Origin: an uncultured Lachnospiraceae bacterium
GTDB taxonomy: Bacteria > Bacillota > Clostridia > Lachnospirales > Lachnospiraceae
Reading direction: 5' to 3'
Length of the DNA stretch: 64,000 nt
Assembly (NCBI GenBank): GCA_902776305.1
Contig: CACYPS010000002.1
Coordinates: forward strand, 56,570-120,569
Under the pieces are notes generated by a model. It saw only the letters and a list, made by a program, of their open reading frames with translations, was not told the DNA's origin and did not search any database. The position numbers and the translations under genes are program-made. Position 1 is the first letter of the stretch, and each line of letters starts with the position of its first letter. Of the stretch, positions 32,053 through 41,472 are shown piece after piece.

Positions 32053-34113
32053 TCACTCGGCATTCTCGGAATGGCCGCAGTTCTTATCCGCACAGACGTA
32101 CTTATTTCCCTTCTCGGTCATATATCCGCCGCATACCGGACACTTTTTCTCAACAGGTTTGGTCCACGACATAAATCCGCACTCCGGATTATTCTCGCAG
32201 CCGAAATAACGTCTGCCCTTGCGCGTACGCTTCAGTACGACCTCTCCGCCGCACTCCGGACATTTAACTCCGATCGTCTCAAAATACGGTTTGGTATTCC
32301 GACATTCCGGGAAACCGGGACATGCAAGGAACTTTCCGTGCGGTCCGTACTTTATGACCATCATCCTGCCGCAATTCTCGCAGGGAACGTCGCTGACCTC
32401 ATCCTCGATCTTAACTTTCTCCAGCTCTGCTTCTGCCTTATTGACCGCCTCCTGGAGATCCGGATAAAAGTTCTCAACGATTGTCTTCCACTGGACCTTT
32501 CCGTCCGCGACGCCGTCGAGAAGTGTTTCGAGATTGGCCGTGAAGTGTACATCGACGATCTGCGGGAACTCCCTGCACATGATATCATTGACCACCTCGC
32601 CGAGCTCGGTGATATACAGATTCTTCTGTTCCTTCGTGATATATCTTCTTGCCAGTATCGTAGAAATCGTCGGCGCATATGTGCTGGGCCGACCTATGCC
32701 GAGCTCTTCAAGCGTTCTTACCAGCGAAGCTTCCGTGTAATGTGGCGACGGCTGCGTAAAATGCTGTTCCGGCTTCATCTCACGAAGTGTGAGCGGAGTT
32801 TCCTTTGTCAGACTTCCGACTGCCTTGTCACCGCTCGTCTTTTCATCCTCGTCCGTGGTATATACATCCATGAATCCGGCTTTCCTGAGCCTGGATGACG
32901 CAGCCGTGAACGTATACTTTCCGCCGCGGATCCTGACCGATGCAGTCTCATAGACGGCATTGGCCATACGACTCGCCGTAAAACGCTTCCAGATCAGCTG
33001 ATACAATCTGAACTGATCTCTTGTCAGGGATTCCTTCACTTTGACCGGTGTTCTTCTTATATCCGTAGGGCGGATGGCCTCATGGGCGTCCTGAGAATTT
33101 CTGTTGACATTCTCGCTGCCGAAAGACCCTATCGATTCCTGCCCGTAGACCTCGCCTATATACTGTCTTGCCGCTGTATCCGCCTCAACTGCTATACGCG
33201 TGGAATCTGTTCTCAGATAAGTGATCACACCGACCGTGCCTTCACCGGCAATATCCACGCCTTCATAGAGCTGCTGTGCGATCCGCATCGTTTTGGACGT
33301 CGAGAAGTTGAGCGTCTTCGCAGCTTCCTGCTGAAGGGTACTCGTCGTGAACGGAAGCGGCGGCTTTCTGGTCCGCTCGCCTTTTTTTACCTCGGCGATC
33401 TCCCAGTCGACCCCTTCCAGCTCACCGAGAACCGCGTTGACCTCTTCCTCCGAGGCGAGGTTCATCTTTTTATCTGTTCCGTAAAAATGCGCTGTCAGTG
33501 GCTTTTTTGTATCCGGGATACTGAAGTCCGCATCGATCGTCCAATATTCGGACGGAACAAATGCCTCAATCTCCTTTTCCCTGTCAGCTATGATCCTGAG
33601 TGCGACAGACTGGACGCGCCCAGCAGAAAGTCCGCGCTTCACTTTTGCCCAGAGAAGCGGGGAAATCTGATATCCGACCATTCGGTCCAGAACACGCCTT
33701 GCCTGCTGTGCATCCACAAGGTTCATATCGATCTCTCTGGGATTCTTCAGCGACGCCTTTACGGCGTTCTTGGTAATTTCATTAAATGTGATTCGTCGCA
33801 TTTTTTTCTCATCCAGCTTCAGCGCTGTGACAAGATGCCATGAGATCGCCTCTCCTTCACGGTCAGGGTCGGTCGCGAGAAAAACGCGGTCTGCAGCCTT
33901 TGCGGATTTTCTGAGTTTCGCAAGAAGCTCACCCTTTCCACGAATCGTTATGTATTTAGGTTCAAAGTCATGCTCCACATCAATTCCCATCTGGCTTCTG
34001 GGCAGGTCGCGGACATGACCCATGGACGCTGCCACTTCATAATTGGAACCGAGAAATTTTTTTATGGTTTTGACTTTGGCAGGGGACTCTACAATTACAA
34101 GATTCTTTGCCAA
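32053..34113 (-). CDS. topA: DNA topoisomerase I
   Basis: Type IA topoisomerase that relaxes negative supercoils. The 686 residues show the TOPRIM domain (LVIVESPAKVKTIKKFLG, ATDPDREGEAISWH), YQISPLLWAKVKRGLSAGRV, the catalytic tyrosine near 298 in GVITYLRTDSTRIA, SQDAHEAIRPTDI and GIGRPSTYAPTI. Three C-terminal zinc ribbons follow, with paired CxxC motifs beginning PCENCGRMM, KCPECGGE and KCPVCGGY. Start is TTG with AGGAGG six bases upstream. A promoter TTGTCA-17-TATAGT lies about 90 bp upstream. Confidence 0.98.
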   Translation of the reverse strand: MAKNLVIVESPAKVKTIKKFLGSNYEVAASMGHVRDLPRSQMGIDVEHDFEPKYITIRGKGELLAKLRKSAKAADRVFLATDPDREGEAISWHLVTALKLDEKKMRRITFNEITKNAVKASLKNPREIDMNLVDAQQARRVLDRMVGYQISPLLWAKVKRGLSAGRVQSVALRIIADREKEIEAFVPSEYWTIDADFSIPDTKKPLTAHFYGTDKKMNLASEEEVNAVLGELEGVDWEIAEVKKGERTRKPPLPFTTSTLQQEAAKTLNFSTSKTMRIAQQLYEGVDIAGEGTVGVITYLRTDSTRIAVEADTAARQYIGEVYGQESIGSFGSENVNRNSQDAHEAIRPTDIRRTPVKVKESLTRDQFRLYQLIWKRFTASRMANAVYETASVRIRGGKYTFTAASSRLRKAGFMDVYTTDEDEKTSGDKAVGSLTKETPLTLREMKPEQHFTQPSPHYTEASLVRTLEELGIGRPSTYAPTISTILARRYITKEQKNLYITELGEVVNDIMCREFPQIVDVHFTANLETLLDGVADGKVQWKTIVENFYPDLQEAVNKAEAELEKVKIEDEVSDVPCENCGRMMVIKYGPHGKFLACPGFPECRNTKPYFETIGVKCPECGGEVVLKRTRKGRRYFGCENNPECGFMSWTKPVEKKCPVCGGYMTEKGNKYVCADKNCGHSENAE

Positions 34114-34175
34114 ACTTTACCTCCTATCAAAAACAGCTTCATGCTGTCCGGGGGAACATCATGGGATTTGTACAT
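34095..34175 (-). CDS. possible 26-codon leader ORF overlapping the topA start
   Basis: An ATG at 34175 has GAGGAGAG nine bases upstream and opens a 26-codon frame (MYKSHDVPPDSMKLFLIGGK...) that ends inside topA in another frame. Ribosomes on it would cross the topA initiation site. There is no independent support for its translation. Confidence 0.25.
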   Translation of the reverse strand: MYKSHDVPPDSMKLFLIGGKVWQRIL

Positions 34176-34201
34176 CTCACGTGTCTCTCCTCAAGTTCCA
34201 A

Positions 34202-34230
34202 ACTATACAACAAAAAAAATCTACTGACAA
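34202..34230 (-). promoter_or_regulatory. promoter of topA
   Basis: Minus strand TTGTCA (34225-34230), 17-bp T-rich spacer, TATAGT (34202-34207). Confidence 0.7.
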
Positions 34231-34284
34231 GATGGAAAAAAAATAAATTTAGAGAAGACTTTATTGGGCAATTTGAACAAAATC

Positions 34285-35304
34285 CTATCTTTCACGCGTT
34301 CGTACATACCTTGCGCGTCCGACTTCCTCAATATATCCGAGAAGTAGCATCTCACCCATCGCAGCGTTGAGATCAGACACAGTAAGACCTGTTCTCTCAG
34401 CCAGTTCATCCTGTGAATATGTTTCACTGCCGAGAGCGAGCAGTATTTTCCCCTTGAGAGACCCGGAGTCCACCCCCAAAGGAAGCGGGCGCTCATTCAC
34501 TGCGCTTCCTTCCGTCAAACCTGATTTACATGAGCTTTTTTCCTCAGCCGGGCATTTTCCGGATATTTTCCCCTCCGCAGAAAGCTGCCGAAGTTTTGCC
34601 GCGGCAGCCAGGCGAGCGGCCTTTGCTGCATTTGAAAGTGATGCCTGCATGGACAATTCCTCGATGATTGCTTCCACGGACCAGGCAATCCCCGCTCCCT
34701 GTGCAATCAGGTAATTGCAGCCGTCCGAGAGCGCATCGCCCACTCTGCCCGGAACGGCGTAAACACTCCTTCCCTGCTCCAGAGCATAGTCTACTGTTAT
34801 GAGTGATCCGGACTTCTTCCTCGCCTCCACGACGATCACCACATCAGCGAGGGCGGAAATCAGTCTGTTGCGGAGCGGAAAATTATAAGGCAGAGGCTGG
34901 GTGCCGGGAGGGAACTCAGAGAGAATTCCGCCATGCTCCGGGATCTGGTCGTAAAGCAGCTTATTCGATCTCGGATAACACACATCCACGCCGCATCCGA
35001 GAACGGCATACGTTTTTCCTCCTCCCGAGAGAGCTCCTTCCTGCGCCGCCCCGTCAATGCCGAGAGCCATGCCGCTGATGACAGAGACGCCATGCTCCGC
35101 GAGTTTTTTGCCGAAAGTGAACGCTATATTGTGCCCGTAACGGCTGCACATTCTTGCTCCGACGATAGCCACCGCGGGCGCATTTTCATCCGGGAGCACC
35201 CCCATCACATAAAGTTCTTCGGGCATGTTAGAAAGGCCTTCAAATCTGGCCGGATACATGTCTGAGTTTCTACTAATAATATATGTGCTATCACTCATTT
35301 TCAT
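34285..35304 (-). CDS. dprA: DNA-processing protein DprA
   Basis: Loads RecA onto incoming single-stranded DNA during natural transformation. The 339 residues have a Rossmann-like core with IVGARMCSRYG, VISGMALGIDGAAQEGAL, AVLGCGVDVCYPRSN, LPYNFPLRNRLISALAD and KSGSLITVDYALEQGR. A long variable Ala/Lys/Ser linker follows, then a C-terminal winged helix (YSQDELAERTGLTVSDLNAA). The ATG at 35304 overlaps the upstream stop (ATGA). A second ATG at 35298 has better Shine-Dalgarno spacing (GGAG, 9 bp) and may be used instead. It forms a pair with the ComM-type gene. Confidence 0.95.
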   Translation of the reverse strand: MKMSDSTYIISRNSDMYPARFEGLSNMPEELYVMGVLPDENAPAVAIVGARMCSRYGHNIAFTFGKKLAEHGVSVISGMALGIDGAAQEGALSGGGKTYAVLGCGVDVCYPRSNKLLYDQIPEHGGILSEFPPGTQPLPYNFPLRNRLISALADVVIVVEARKKSGSLITVDYALEQGRSVYAVPGRVGDALSDGCNYLIAQGAGIAWSVEAIIEELSMQASLSNAAKAARLAAAAKLRQLSAEGKISGKCPAEEKSSCKSGLTEGSAVNERPLPLGVDSGSLKGKILLALGSETYSQDELAERTGLTVSDLNAAMGEMLLLGYIEEVGRARYVRTRER

Positions 35305-36830
35305 ACTCTCCAGTACTTCCTGTCGATGGTCCGGTAACATATAGCTTCCGATACATGCGGCGTTCGTATGATGTCCTCCCCGGCCAGATCCGCAATCGTT
35401 CGCGCAACGCGGATTATTCTGTGGTAACCTCTTGCTGACAGGTGCATCTGTTCAAATGCCTGCCGCATCAATCTCGAAGCTTCGCTGTCCATCGGGCAGT
35501 ATGTTTCGAGCTTATCCGCAGGTATCTCCGAGTTAAAATGAACAGCCTGCCCCTCAAATCTGTTTTTCTGACGCAAATGCGCTGCGCACACCTCCCCACG
35601 TATCTCCGCAGATGTCCTTCCTTTTTCACGTCTCCCAGTCAGCTCCTCATATGTCACAGCAGGACACTCTACGCATAAATCGATCCGGTCCAGAAGCGGC
35701 CTCGATATTCTGTGTATGTAGGCCGCTATTTCATTCGGTTTGCATGTGCATCGATTCATGTCAGGAAAATGCCCGCATGGGCAGGGATTCATTGCCGCAA
35801 GAAGCAGGAACGCCGCCGGGAATTTAAACGTACCCGCAGCCCTTGCTATGACAATCTCCCTGTCCTCGAGCGGCTGCCTCAGGATTTCCAGCGATCCTTT
35901 TTTAAATTCCGGCATCTCGTCGAGGAAAAGGATTCCTCTGTGTGCGAGCGTCAGCTCACCGGGCCTGGGGATCCGGCCTCCTCCGGCAAGAGCCTGCGCG
36001 GTCATGGTATGGTGGGGGGATCGGAACGGACGTGTTCCTAAGAAGGGCTGTTCCGGATTCAGAAGACCGGCAACAGAATAGATCTGCGAAATCTCAAGAC
36101 TCTCTTCCTGGGTCAGGGGCGGCATAATCGTGGGGATACGTCTCGCAATCATCGTCTTCCCTGCTCCCGGCGGACCGATCATGAGAAGATTGTGAAAGCC
36201 TGCGGCTGCTACTGTGGCAGCTCTCTTTACATTCTCCTGCCCCCGTATATCCGAGAAATCAAGGTCATAGCGGTTGAGTTCCGGAGGCTCGCTGCTTACT
36301 TCCTCTGTTTTCGGCAGCGTGCCGTGCCTGAGGAACTCCAGAACCTCATTTATACATCTGAATCCAATGATGTCGAGATCGGTTACGACCCTGGCTTCAC
36401 TCTCATTTCCCGCCGGTACAAGCATGGTATGAATACCCAGCTTCCTTGCCTGCAGCGCAGACGGCAGGATCCCGCTGACCGGGTTTATATCTCCGTTCAG
36501 ACTGAGTTCCCCTATGGCCATGAGACTATTCAGGGAGTCCGCCGGGATCTTTTGTTCACCGGCAAGGATTCCGAGTGCAATCGGCAGATCAAAACCTGAC
36601 CCGTTTTTCAACACATCTGCCGGTGCGAGATTGACAGTTATCTTTTTCGGAGGAAGCGCAATGCCGATGTTGCGCAGAGACGTGCGCACACGGTCTTCGG
36701 CTTCCCTGACCTGTCCGGTCAGGCTACCGACCATCGTGAATTGCGGGAGACCGTCGCTGACATCAACTTCGACCTGCACCGGAATGACATCTATTCCGAC
36801 GATGGCGGCAGAAAGCACACGATTGAACAT
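35301..36830 (-). CDS. YifB/ComM family AAA+ ATPase
   Basis: Mg-chelatase-like AAA+ protein; ComM is a helicase that promotes branch migration during transformation in other bacteria. The 509 residues include the N-terminal Lon-protease-fold domain (VSDGLPQFTMVGSLTGQVRE, GSGFDLPIALGILAG), Walker A GPPGAGKTMIARRIP, RPFRSPHHTMTAQALAGGG, Walker B GILFLDEMPEF, AAMNPCPCGHFPDM and arginine-finger region SRPLLDRIDLCVE. AAGGAG precedes the ATG. It overlaps dprA by 4 bp, the usual partner in Firmicutes. No other competence gene is visible in the window. Confidence 0.92.
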   Translation of the reverse strand: MFNRVLSAAIVGIDVIPVQVEVDVSDGLPQFTMVGSLTGQVREAEDRVRTSLRNIGIALPPKKITVNLAPADVLKNGSGFDLPIALGILAGEQKIPADSLNSLMAIGELSLNGDINPVSGILPSALQARKLGIHTMLVPAGNESEARVVTDLDIIGFRCINEVLEFLRHGTLPKTEEVSSEPPELNRYDLDFSDIRGQENVKRAATVAAAGFHNLLMIGPPGAGKTMIARRIPTIMPPLTQEESLEISQIYSVAGLLNPEQPFLGTRPFRSPHHTMTAQALAGGGRIPRPGELTLAHRGILFLDEMPEFKKGSLEILRQPLEDREIVIARAAGTFKFPAAFLLLAAMNPCPCGHFPDMNRCTCKPNEIAAYIHRISRPLLDRIDLCVECPAVTYEELTGRREKGRTSAEIRGEVCAAHLRQKNRFEGQAVHFNSEIPADKLETYCPMDSEASRLMRQAFEQMHLSARGYHRIIRVARTIADLAGEDIIRTPHVSEAICYRTIDRKYWRV

Positions 36831-37059
36831 AGTACCTCTCCTTATACATTATGAAATTAATAAGTGGAAAAATTTCGGGCAGAACGCCCCTGAAAGTAGT
36901 CTTATTATATACCGGAAAGGCATCGGTTGGAAAGTCTTTTTCGCTCCGGTTCACAGAGCAACCGGCATTTCCCGGAAAAAAGTGCTGTACTTATAACATT
37001 CCGAGTGGTATTCTGTCACGTGAAGATGTCAACGGTCTTTAAATGAGGAGGTTTTTTAC

Positions 37060-38439
37060 ATGAGCAACACACCAAACCAGGAAGCCGTCACCGATGCTCG
37101 CACTCTGGGCACGCCGAAAATGCTGATCCTCGGACTTCAGCATCTGTTCGCAATGTTCGGTGCGACGGTCCTTGTGCCGATTCTGGTCAACACGTATTTC
37201 CACGGAGAAGGTCTCTCCATTCAGGTCACACTGTTCTTTGCAGGCGTAGGAACACTGTTCTTCCACCTCTGCTCCAAGATGAAAGTTCCGGCATTTCTCG
37301 GTTCATCCTTTGCATTCCTCGGCGGCTTTGCCACCGTTGCTAACCTGAAAAGCGGAATTTTCGCAGATATGACGTACGGCGAAAAGCTCCCGTATGCGTG
37401 TGGCGGTATCGTCGTGGCAGGTCTGCTTTACCTGATCCTTGCCCTGGTCATTAAGTTTGTCGGCGTAAAGCGCGTCATGAAATATCTGCCGCCCGTCGTC
37501 ACCGGCCCGATCATCATCTGCATCGGTCTTTCACTCGCAGGATCCGCAATCGGCAATGCCAGCACCAACTGGTTCCTTGCACTGATTGCACTGTCCGTCA
37601 TCATCGTATTCAACATCTGGGGCAAGGGAATGTTCCGTATCATCCCGATCCTGATGGGCGTTGTTATCTCATACGGAGTCGCCTTCGTCATGTTCATCAC
37701 CGGACTCCACAATCCGGACGGAAGTGCGATTCTCGATTTTACAAATGTTACCGCAGCCTCCTGGGTCGGTGTACCGGATTTCTTTATGTGCAAATTCCAC
37801 ATCACCTCGATCCTGGTCATGGCACCGATCGCAATCGCTACAATGATGGAGCACATCGGCGATATGTCCGCAATTTCCGCGACTGTCGGCCAGAACTTTA
37901 TTGAGGATCCGGGTCTTCACCGCACCTTGGTCGGTGACGGTCTTGCCACAGCATTATCCGCTTTCTTTGGCGGTCCGGCCAACACGACATACGGTGAGAA
38001 CACAGGCGTACTCGAACTCTCCAAGGTCTATGATCCGGCAGTTATCCGCCTGGCAGCCATTTTCGCAATCATCCTGAGCTTCGTACCGAAGTTTGCCGGC
38101 GTCATCACAATGCTTCCGGCTTCCATCATCGGCGGCGTAAGCTTCATCCTTTACGGAATGATTTCCGCAATCGGTATCCGTAATGTTGTCGAGAACCGCG
38201 TTGACCTGACGAACAGCCGCAACCTGATCATCTGTGCTGTCATCCTCGTCTGCGGACTCGGTTTTGCGGACGGACTGACATTCGAAATTGCAGGTACATC
38301 CATCACACTGACAAGCCTTGCAATCGCATCGATCGCCGGCGTCCTGCTGAACGTCATTCTTCCGGGCAACGATTATGAGTACGGAACCAATCCGAAAGGC
38401 GACAAGCATCAGGGCGTTACACTCGATCCGAATAAATAA
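37060..38439 (+). CDS. uracil/xanthine permease, NCS2 family
   Basis: A 459-residue nucleobase:cation symporter with about 14 hydrophobic segments. NCS2 features: LGLQHLFAMFGATVLVPIL at the start, VPAFLGSSFAFLGGF, VVTGPIIICIGLSLAG, APIAIATMMEHIGDMSAIS with the essential Glu-His, and FFGGPANTTYGENTGVLELS with the conserved Asn-Thr-Thr. This resembles UraA more than the purine-specific members, so uracil is the likely substrate, with xanthine possible. AGGAGG lies 8 bp before the ATG. It is monocistronic and followed by a long terminator. Confidence 0.9.
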   Translation: MSNTPNQEAVTDARTLGTPKMLILGLQHLFAMFGATVLVPILVNTYFHGEGLSIQVTLFFAGVGTLFFHLCSKMKVPAFLGSSFAFLGGFATVANLKSGIFADMTYGEKLPYACGGIVVAGLLYLILALVIKFVGVKRVMKYLPPVVTGPIIICIGLSLAGSAIGNASTNWFLALIALSVIIVFNIWGKGMFRIIPILMGVVISYGVAFVMFITGLHNPDGSAILDFTNVTAASWVGVPDFFMCKFHITSILVMAPIAIATMMEHIGDMSAISATVGQNFIEDPGLHRTLVGDGLATALSAFFGGPANTTYGENTGVLELSKVYDPAVIRLAAIFAIILSFVPKFAGVITMLPASIIGGVSFILYGMISAIGIRNVVENRVDLTNSRNLIICAVILVCGLGFADGLTFEIAGTSITLTSLAIASIAGVLLNVILPGNDYEYGTNPKGDKHQGVTLDPNK

Positions 38440-38490
38440 AGCGCAGAAATAATCGCATTTCTTTTTCAAAAAGTTTTTTGAATTCAAAAC

Positions 38491-38591
38491 GGAGCTGCCG
38501 CATTAAAAGCAGTGTTGACACAATATAAAGCAGACATTTTCAAATATCGTCTGCTTTATATTGTGGCTCCACACTTTAATGCGGCAGCTCC
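38491..38591. terminator. long nested-hairpin terminator (bidirectional)
   Basis: GGAGCTGCCGCATTAAA pairs with TTTAATGCGGCAGCTCC; inside, ACAATATAAAGCAGAC pairs with GTCTGCTTTATATTGT. The same design and related outer sequence occur at 21669-21758. Confidence 0.85.
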
Positions 38592-38663
38592 TTATTTTTC
38601 TTCACGCATTACTCGCGACATGCCTATGCACATCGAGGCAGGAACACCGAAGCGTTCTCCGGC

Positions 38664-39887
38664 TCAGTTCGCCCGCCTGAGGATATCCCACGGCTCCGCC
38701 TCCGCCTCAAGGCGGATATGCAGCTCCTGTTTCGGGTGCGGTGCGGAGTCCATCGGCTGCCCCTCACCGTCATGCAGCGCAAGCACCTTTGTAACCACAT
38801 TGCGTCCGTCCGGCTTCATGATCTCTATCGTGTCTCCGACACAGAATTTGTTCTTCTGCTCTGTGACCGCGTCCCCGTTCCCGTCAATTTCTCTCACAAT
38901 TCCAAGGAAAGTGTAATTGTTGACATACGTATTGTTGTCATAGATCTGGTCTTCCTGATCCGGCCTCCCGTAAAAGAAGCCCGTCGTGAACTTGCGATAT
39001 GTGCAATCCGCGATCTGTTCGCGGAACCACGGAAGCTTCTCCTCGTACTCTTTCGGATCCCGCTCATATGCATCCATGGCAAGCCGGTATGTTCTGGCTG
39101 CCGTTGCCACATAGAGCGCTGTCTTCATTCGTCCCTCAATCTTGAAGCTGTCGATTCCGGCCTCGTAAAGATCGGGCAGGTGTTCAATCATGCACAGATC
39201 CTTTGAATTGAAAATGAACGTTCCCCTCTCATTCTCCTCGATTGGCATGTACTCTCCGGGTCTCGTCTCCTCCATCACCGCATATTTCCAGCGGCACGGA
39301 TGTGTACAGAGTCCTCTGTTGGCGTCCCGGCCGGCCAGATAGCTGGACAGAAGACATCTTCCTGAATAGGATATACACATTGCACCGTGGACGAACGACT
39401 CAATCTCGAGTTCATCCGGAATATGTTCACGGATATCTTTGATTTCCCTCAGAGAAAGCTCCCGTGCCGTGACGATCCGCTTTGCCCCGAGCTCATGCCA
39501 GAAGAGGCATGTCTCATAGTTTGTGTTATTGGCCTGCGTACTGATATGAAGCTCCAGATTCGGGGCGTTACGCTTCGCGAGCATGAACATACCGGGGTCC
39601 GCGACAAGGACCGCATCCGGCCCGATTTCTGACAGCTCTCTGAAATATGCGGCCGCACCCTCAAGGTCTGCGTCATGGGCAAATATATTGGCGGTCACGT
39701 AAACTTTTGCTCCATGCTCGTGAGCAAAGGCAATGCCTTCCTCCATCTCCGCACGGGAGAAATTCTTCGCTTTCGCCCTGAGGCCGAACGATTCCCCTCC
39801 GATATATACGGCATCCGCTCCGTAGAGCACTGCCACTTTCAAAACATCCAGACTGCCTCCCGGCAGAAGAAGTTCCGGTTTTCTCAT
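38664..39887 (-). CDS. U32-family tRNA hydroxylation protein (TrhP-like)
   Basis: Peptidase U32 fold, now linked to prephenate-dependent hydroxylation of U34 in tRNAs (TrhP/YrrN-YrrO). The 407 residues show ELLLPGGSLDVLKVAVLYGA, AVYIGGESFGLRAKAKNFS, HISTQANNTNYET, and a cysteine array in GAMCISYSGRCLLSSYLAGR, NRGLCTHPCRWKY expected to hold a [4Fe-4S] cluster, then DSFKIEGRMKTALYVA. It lies downstream of trmR, which methylates the hydroxyuridine product in B. subtilis, so the pair should make mo5U34. A diverged repeat B copy lies at its 3' end. Confidence 0.88.
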   Translation of the reverse strand: MRKPELLLPGGSLDVLKVAVLYGADAVYIGGESFGLRAKAKNFSRAEMEEGIAFAHEHGAKVYVTANIFAHDADLEGAAAYFRELSEIGPDAVLVADPGMFMLAKRNAPNLELHISTQANNTNYETCLFWHELGAKRIVTARELSLREIKDIREHIPDELEIESFVHGAMCISYSGRCLLSSYLAGRDANRGLCTHPCRWKYAVMEETRPGEYMPIEENERGTFIFNSKDLCMIEHLPDLYEAGIDSFKIEGRMKTALYVATAARTYRLAMDAYERDPKEYEEKLPWFREQIADCTYRKFTTGFFYGRPDQEDQIYDNNTYVNNYTFLGIVREIDGNGDAVTEQKNKFCVGDTIEIMKPDGRNVVTKVLALHDGEGQPMDSAPHPKQELHIRLEAEAEPWDILRRAN

Positions 39888-39966
39888 ATGTCACTCCTGT
39901 CATTACAAACTGATATCAGTTTTTTCAAATGATGATAACGTCGCCAAAAGTCGATTACACACTCTC

Positions 39967-40605
39967 TCATGCTTTCTTCACCGTCAGCGCCAGCCCGTCC
40001 CCGATCGGCAATATCGTCGTCACAAGATCCTCCCTGTGCGTCAACTCATACAGGTACTCCCGCATGCGTTTATAAATCGTCCTGTTCCTGCGCTCGACCG
40101 CATAGTGCGACTCAAGAATATCGCCCTCCTGCAGGACATTGTCCGATACGAGCATTCCTCCCGTTCGTAGAACCCTCAGCACATCCGGCAGGAAACGCAG
40201 ATACTGACCTTTCGCGGCATCCATGAAGACAAAGTCGTATGGCCCGTTCAAGGTTGGTAAAACCTCCGCCGCATCTCCGAATATCAGATCGACGCGATCT
40301 GACACCCCGGCCTTTCTGAAATTGTCCCGTGCCGGTTCTATTCGTTTTTCATAATTCTCGATCGTTGTGATATGCGCTTCCGTATTTTCACACATAAGAA
40401 TCGCGGAAAATCCGATGGCAGTTCCTACCTCCAGAATTTCCGCGGGTCTGATCTGTGTAAGCAGAACTCTGAGCACGCTCTGCGTCTCATGTCGGATAAT
40501 CGGAACATACTGCTCACGGGCCTGCTTTTCCAGCCCGTCAAGAAACTCCGAATTTCCGGTATCCAGCGATGCGAGAAAAATCTTCATTCTCTCCGCTTCT
40601 GTCAT
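39967..40605 (-). CDS. trmR: tRNA 5-hydroxyuridine methyltransferase TrmR
   Basis: Class I SAM-dependent O-methyltransferase of the YrrM type, 212 residues. SAM-binding motif EVGTAIGFSAILMCE, ITTIENYEKRIEPARDNF, the catalytic/metal acidic segment DFVFMDAAKGQYL and VSDNVLQEGDILES are visible. In B. subtilis the homologue converts ho5U34 to mo5U34 in tRNA. The next gene downstream is the U32 hydroxylase, which supports this assignment over a generic catechol-type O-methyltransferase. Confidence 0.88.
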   Translation of the reverse strand: MTEAERMKIFLASLDTGNSEFLDGLEKQAREQYVPIIRHETQSVLRVLLTQIRPAEILEVGTAIGFSAILMCENTEAHITTIENYEKRIEPARDNFRKAGVSDRVDLIFGDAAEVLPTLNGPYDFVFMDAAKGQYLRFLPDVLRVLRTGGMLVSDNVLQEGDILESHYAVERRNRTIYKRMREYLYELTHREDLVTTILPIGDGLALTVKKA

Positions 40606-40632
40606 ACTATCCTTCCAAAATTAACGTGTGCT

Positions 40633-41082
40633 TCATCCACCTGCCACCGACGAATCAGTCTCCGTACTCTCATCTTCCTGCTCGGGCTGATTTTCGGTAT
40701 CCACTCTTGCCAGGATTTTCAGCAGCTGTGATGCCGTCTGCCCGGTATTCATGTAATACTTGCCGGGCTGAAGATTTCCATGGTGAGCGGAGAACCTCTC
40801 CTGCAGGAGGAAGATGAAGCGGTTCTCAATCAGGCCGTTATTCTCGAGAATAGTCGCGATCTCCAGCGTTGAGGCATTCTTCGGAATCTCCACCAAAATC
40901 TCCTTCGGCGTCTCCACGTTCATGGGTCTCTCATTAAAAATAGAATACCCGAACTTGTAGGAGGTCCTCGCCAGGAAAATGAAGAATATTATGACAAGCA
41001 CGATCAGAAGAAGCTTGATAATCCCCCGTGCACCCATTACCGTCACAATATATGTGACATCATTCTTTTTATTATTTGCCAT
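40633..41082 (-). CDS. MltG N-terminal-like membrane protein
   Basis: A 149-residue protein: short cytoplasmic N-terminus, one membrane helix (IIKLLLIVLVIIFFIFLA), then a LysM-like segment (VEIPKNASTLEIATILENNG, FLLQERFSAHHGNLQPGKYY) as in the N-terminal part of endolytic transglycosylase MltG. It ends in an acidic tail. The catalytic YceG domain with its glutamate is absent and is not found downstream, so it cannot cleave glycan itself. It may be a wall-binding or regulatory relic. The position between ylbF and trmR mirrors the mltG position of other Firmicutes. The ATG at 41082 follows AAAGAGG. Confidence 0.75.
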   Translation of the reverse strand: MANNKKNDVTYIVTVMGARGIIKLLLIVLVIIFFIFLARTSYKFGYSIFNERPMNVETPKEILVEIPKNASTLEIATILENNGLIENRFIFLLQERFSAHHGNLQPGKYYMNTGQTASQLLKILARVDTENQPEQEDESTETDSSVAGG

Positions 41083-41102
41083 ACGATCCTCTTTCAGTTC
41101 CG

Positions 41103-41441
41103 TCACATATCGGGCGGTTCGATTCCGACTTCACCAACGAGTCGTCGATATATATTTCTGACCTGCAGGATTAATTCGGTTTCAGCTTCAAGATATGCGT
41201 TCACTTCCGGTATCTTGTGCATCTCCTGATACATTTTCTGCAACTCTTCCGTATTCTCCAGAAGCTCTTCACTGTTTGATCCGTCGTAGAGTCGATATAT
41301 ATCTCCTCTTAATTTGTCCAGCTTTTCCGAGAGTCCCGGATATTTTTTCAGAGCCTCTTCGCACTTTCTGTATCTTCTGTACGCTGTTCCGCTCTTGACA
41401 CTCTCTATCAGTTCCTCGGTGCTTTTCTGAATGCTGCTCAT
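41103..41441 (-). CDS. YlbF/YmcA family protein
   Basis: A 112-residue, mostly helical protein. AYRRYRKCEEALKKYPGLSE and LLENTEELQKMYQEMHKIPE, VNAYLEAETELILQVRNIYR match the YlbF family, members of which form the Y-complex that modulates RNase Y and developmental regulators in Bacillus. It lies just downstream of RNase J, a sensible RNA-turnover context. Confidence 0.85.
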   Translation of the reverse strand: MSSIQKSTEELIESVKSGTAYRRYRKCEEALKKYPGLSEKLDKLRGDIYRLYDGSNSEELLENTEELQKMYQEMHKIPEVNAYLEAETELILQVRNIYRRLVGEVGIEPPDM

Positions 41442-41472
41442 GTTAACCGTCCTCCAATCTCAGAGCAGATGG

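Noticed and set aside
36831-37059. Purine riboswitch upstream of the uracil/xanthine permease
   Set aside because: No match to the purine aptamer core; only a ribosome binding site is clear.
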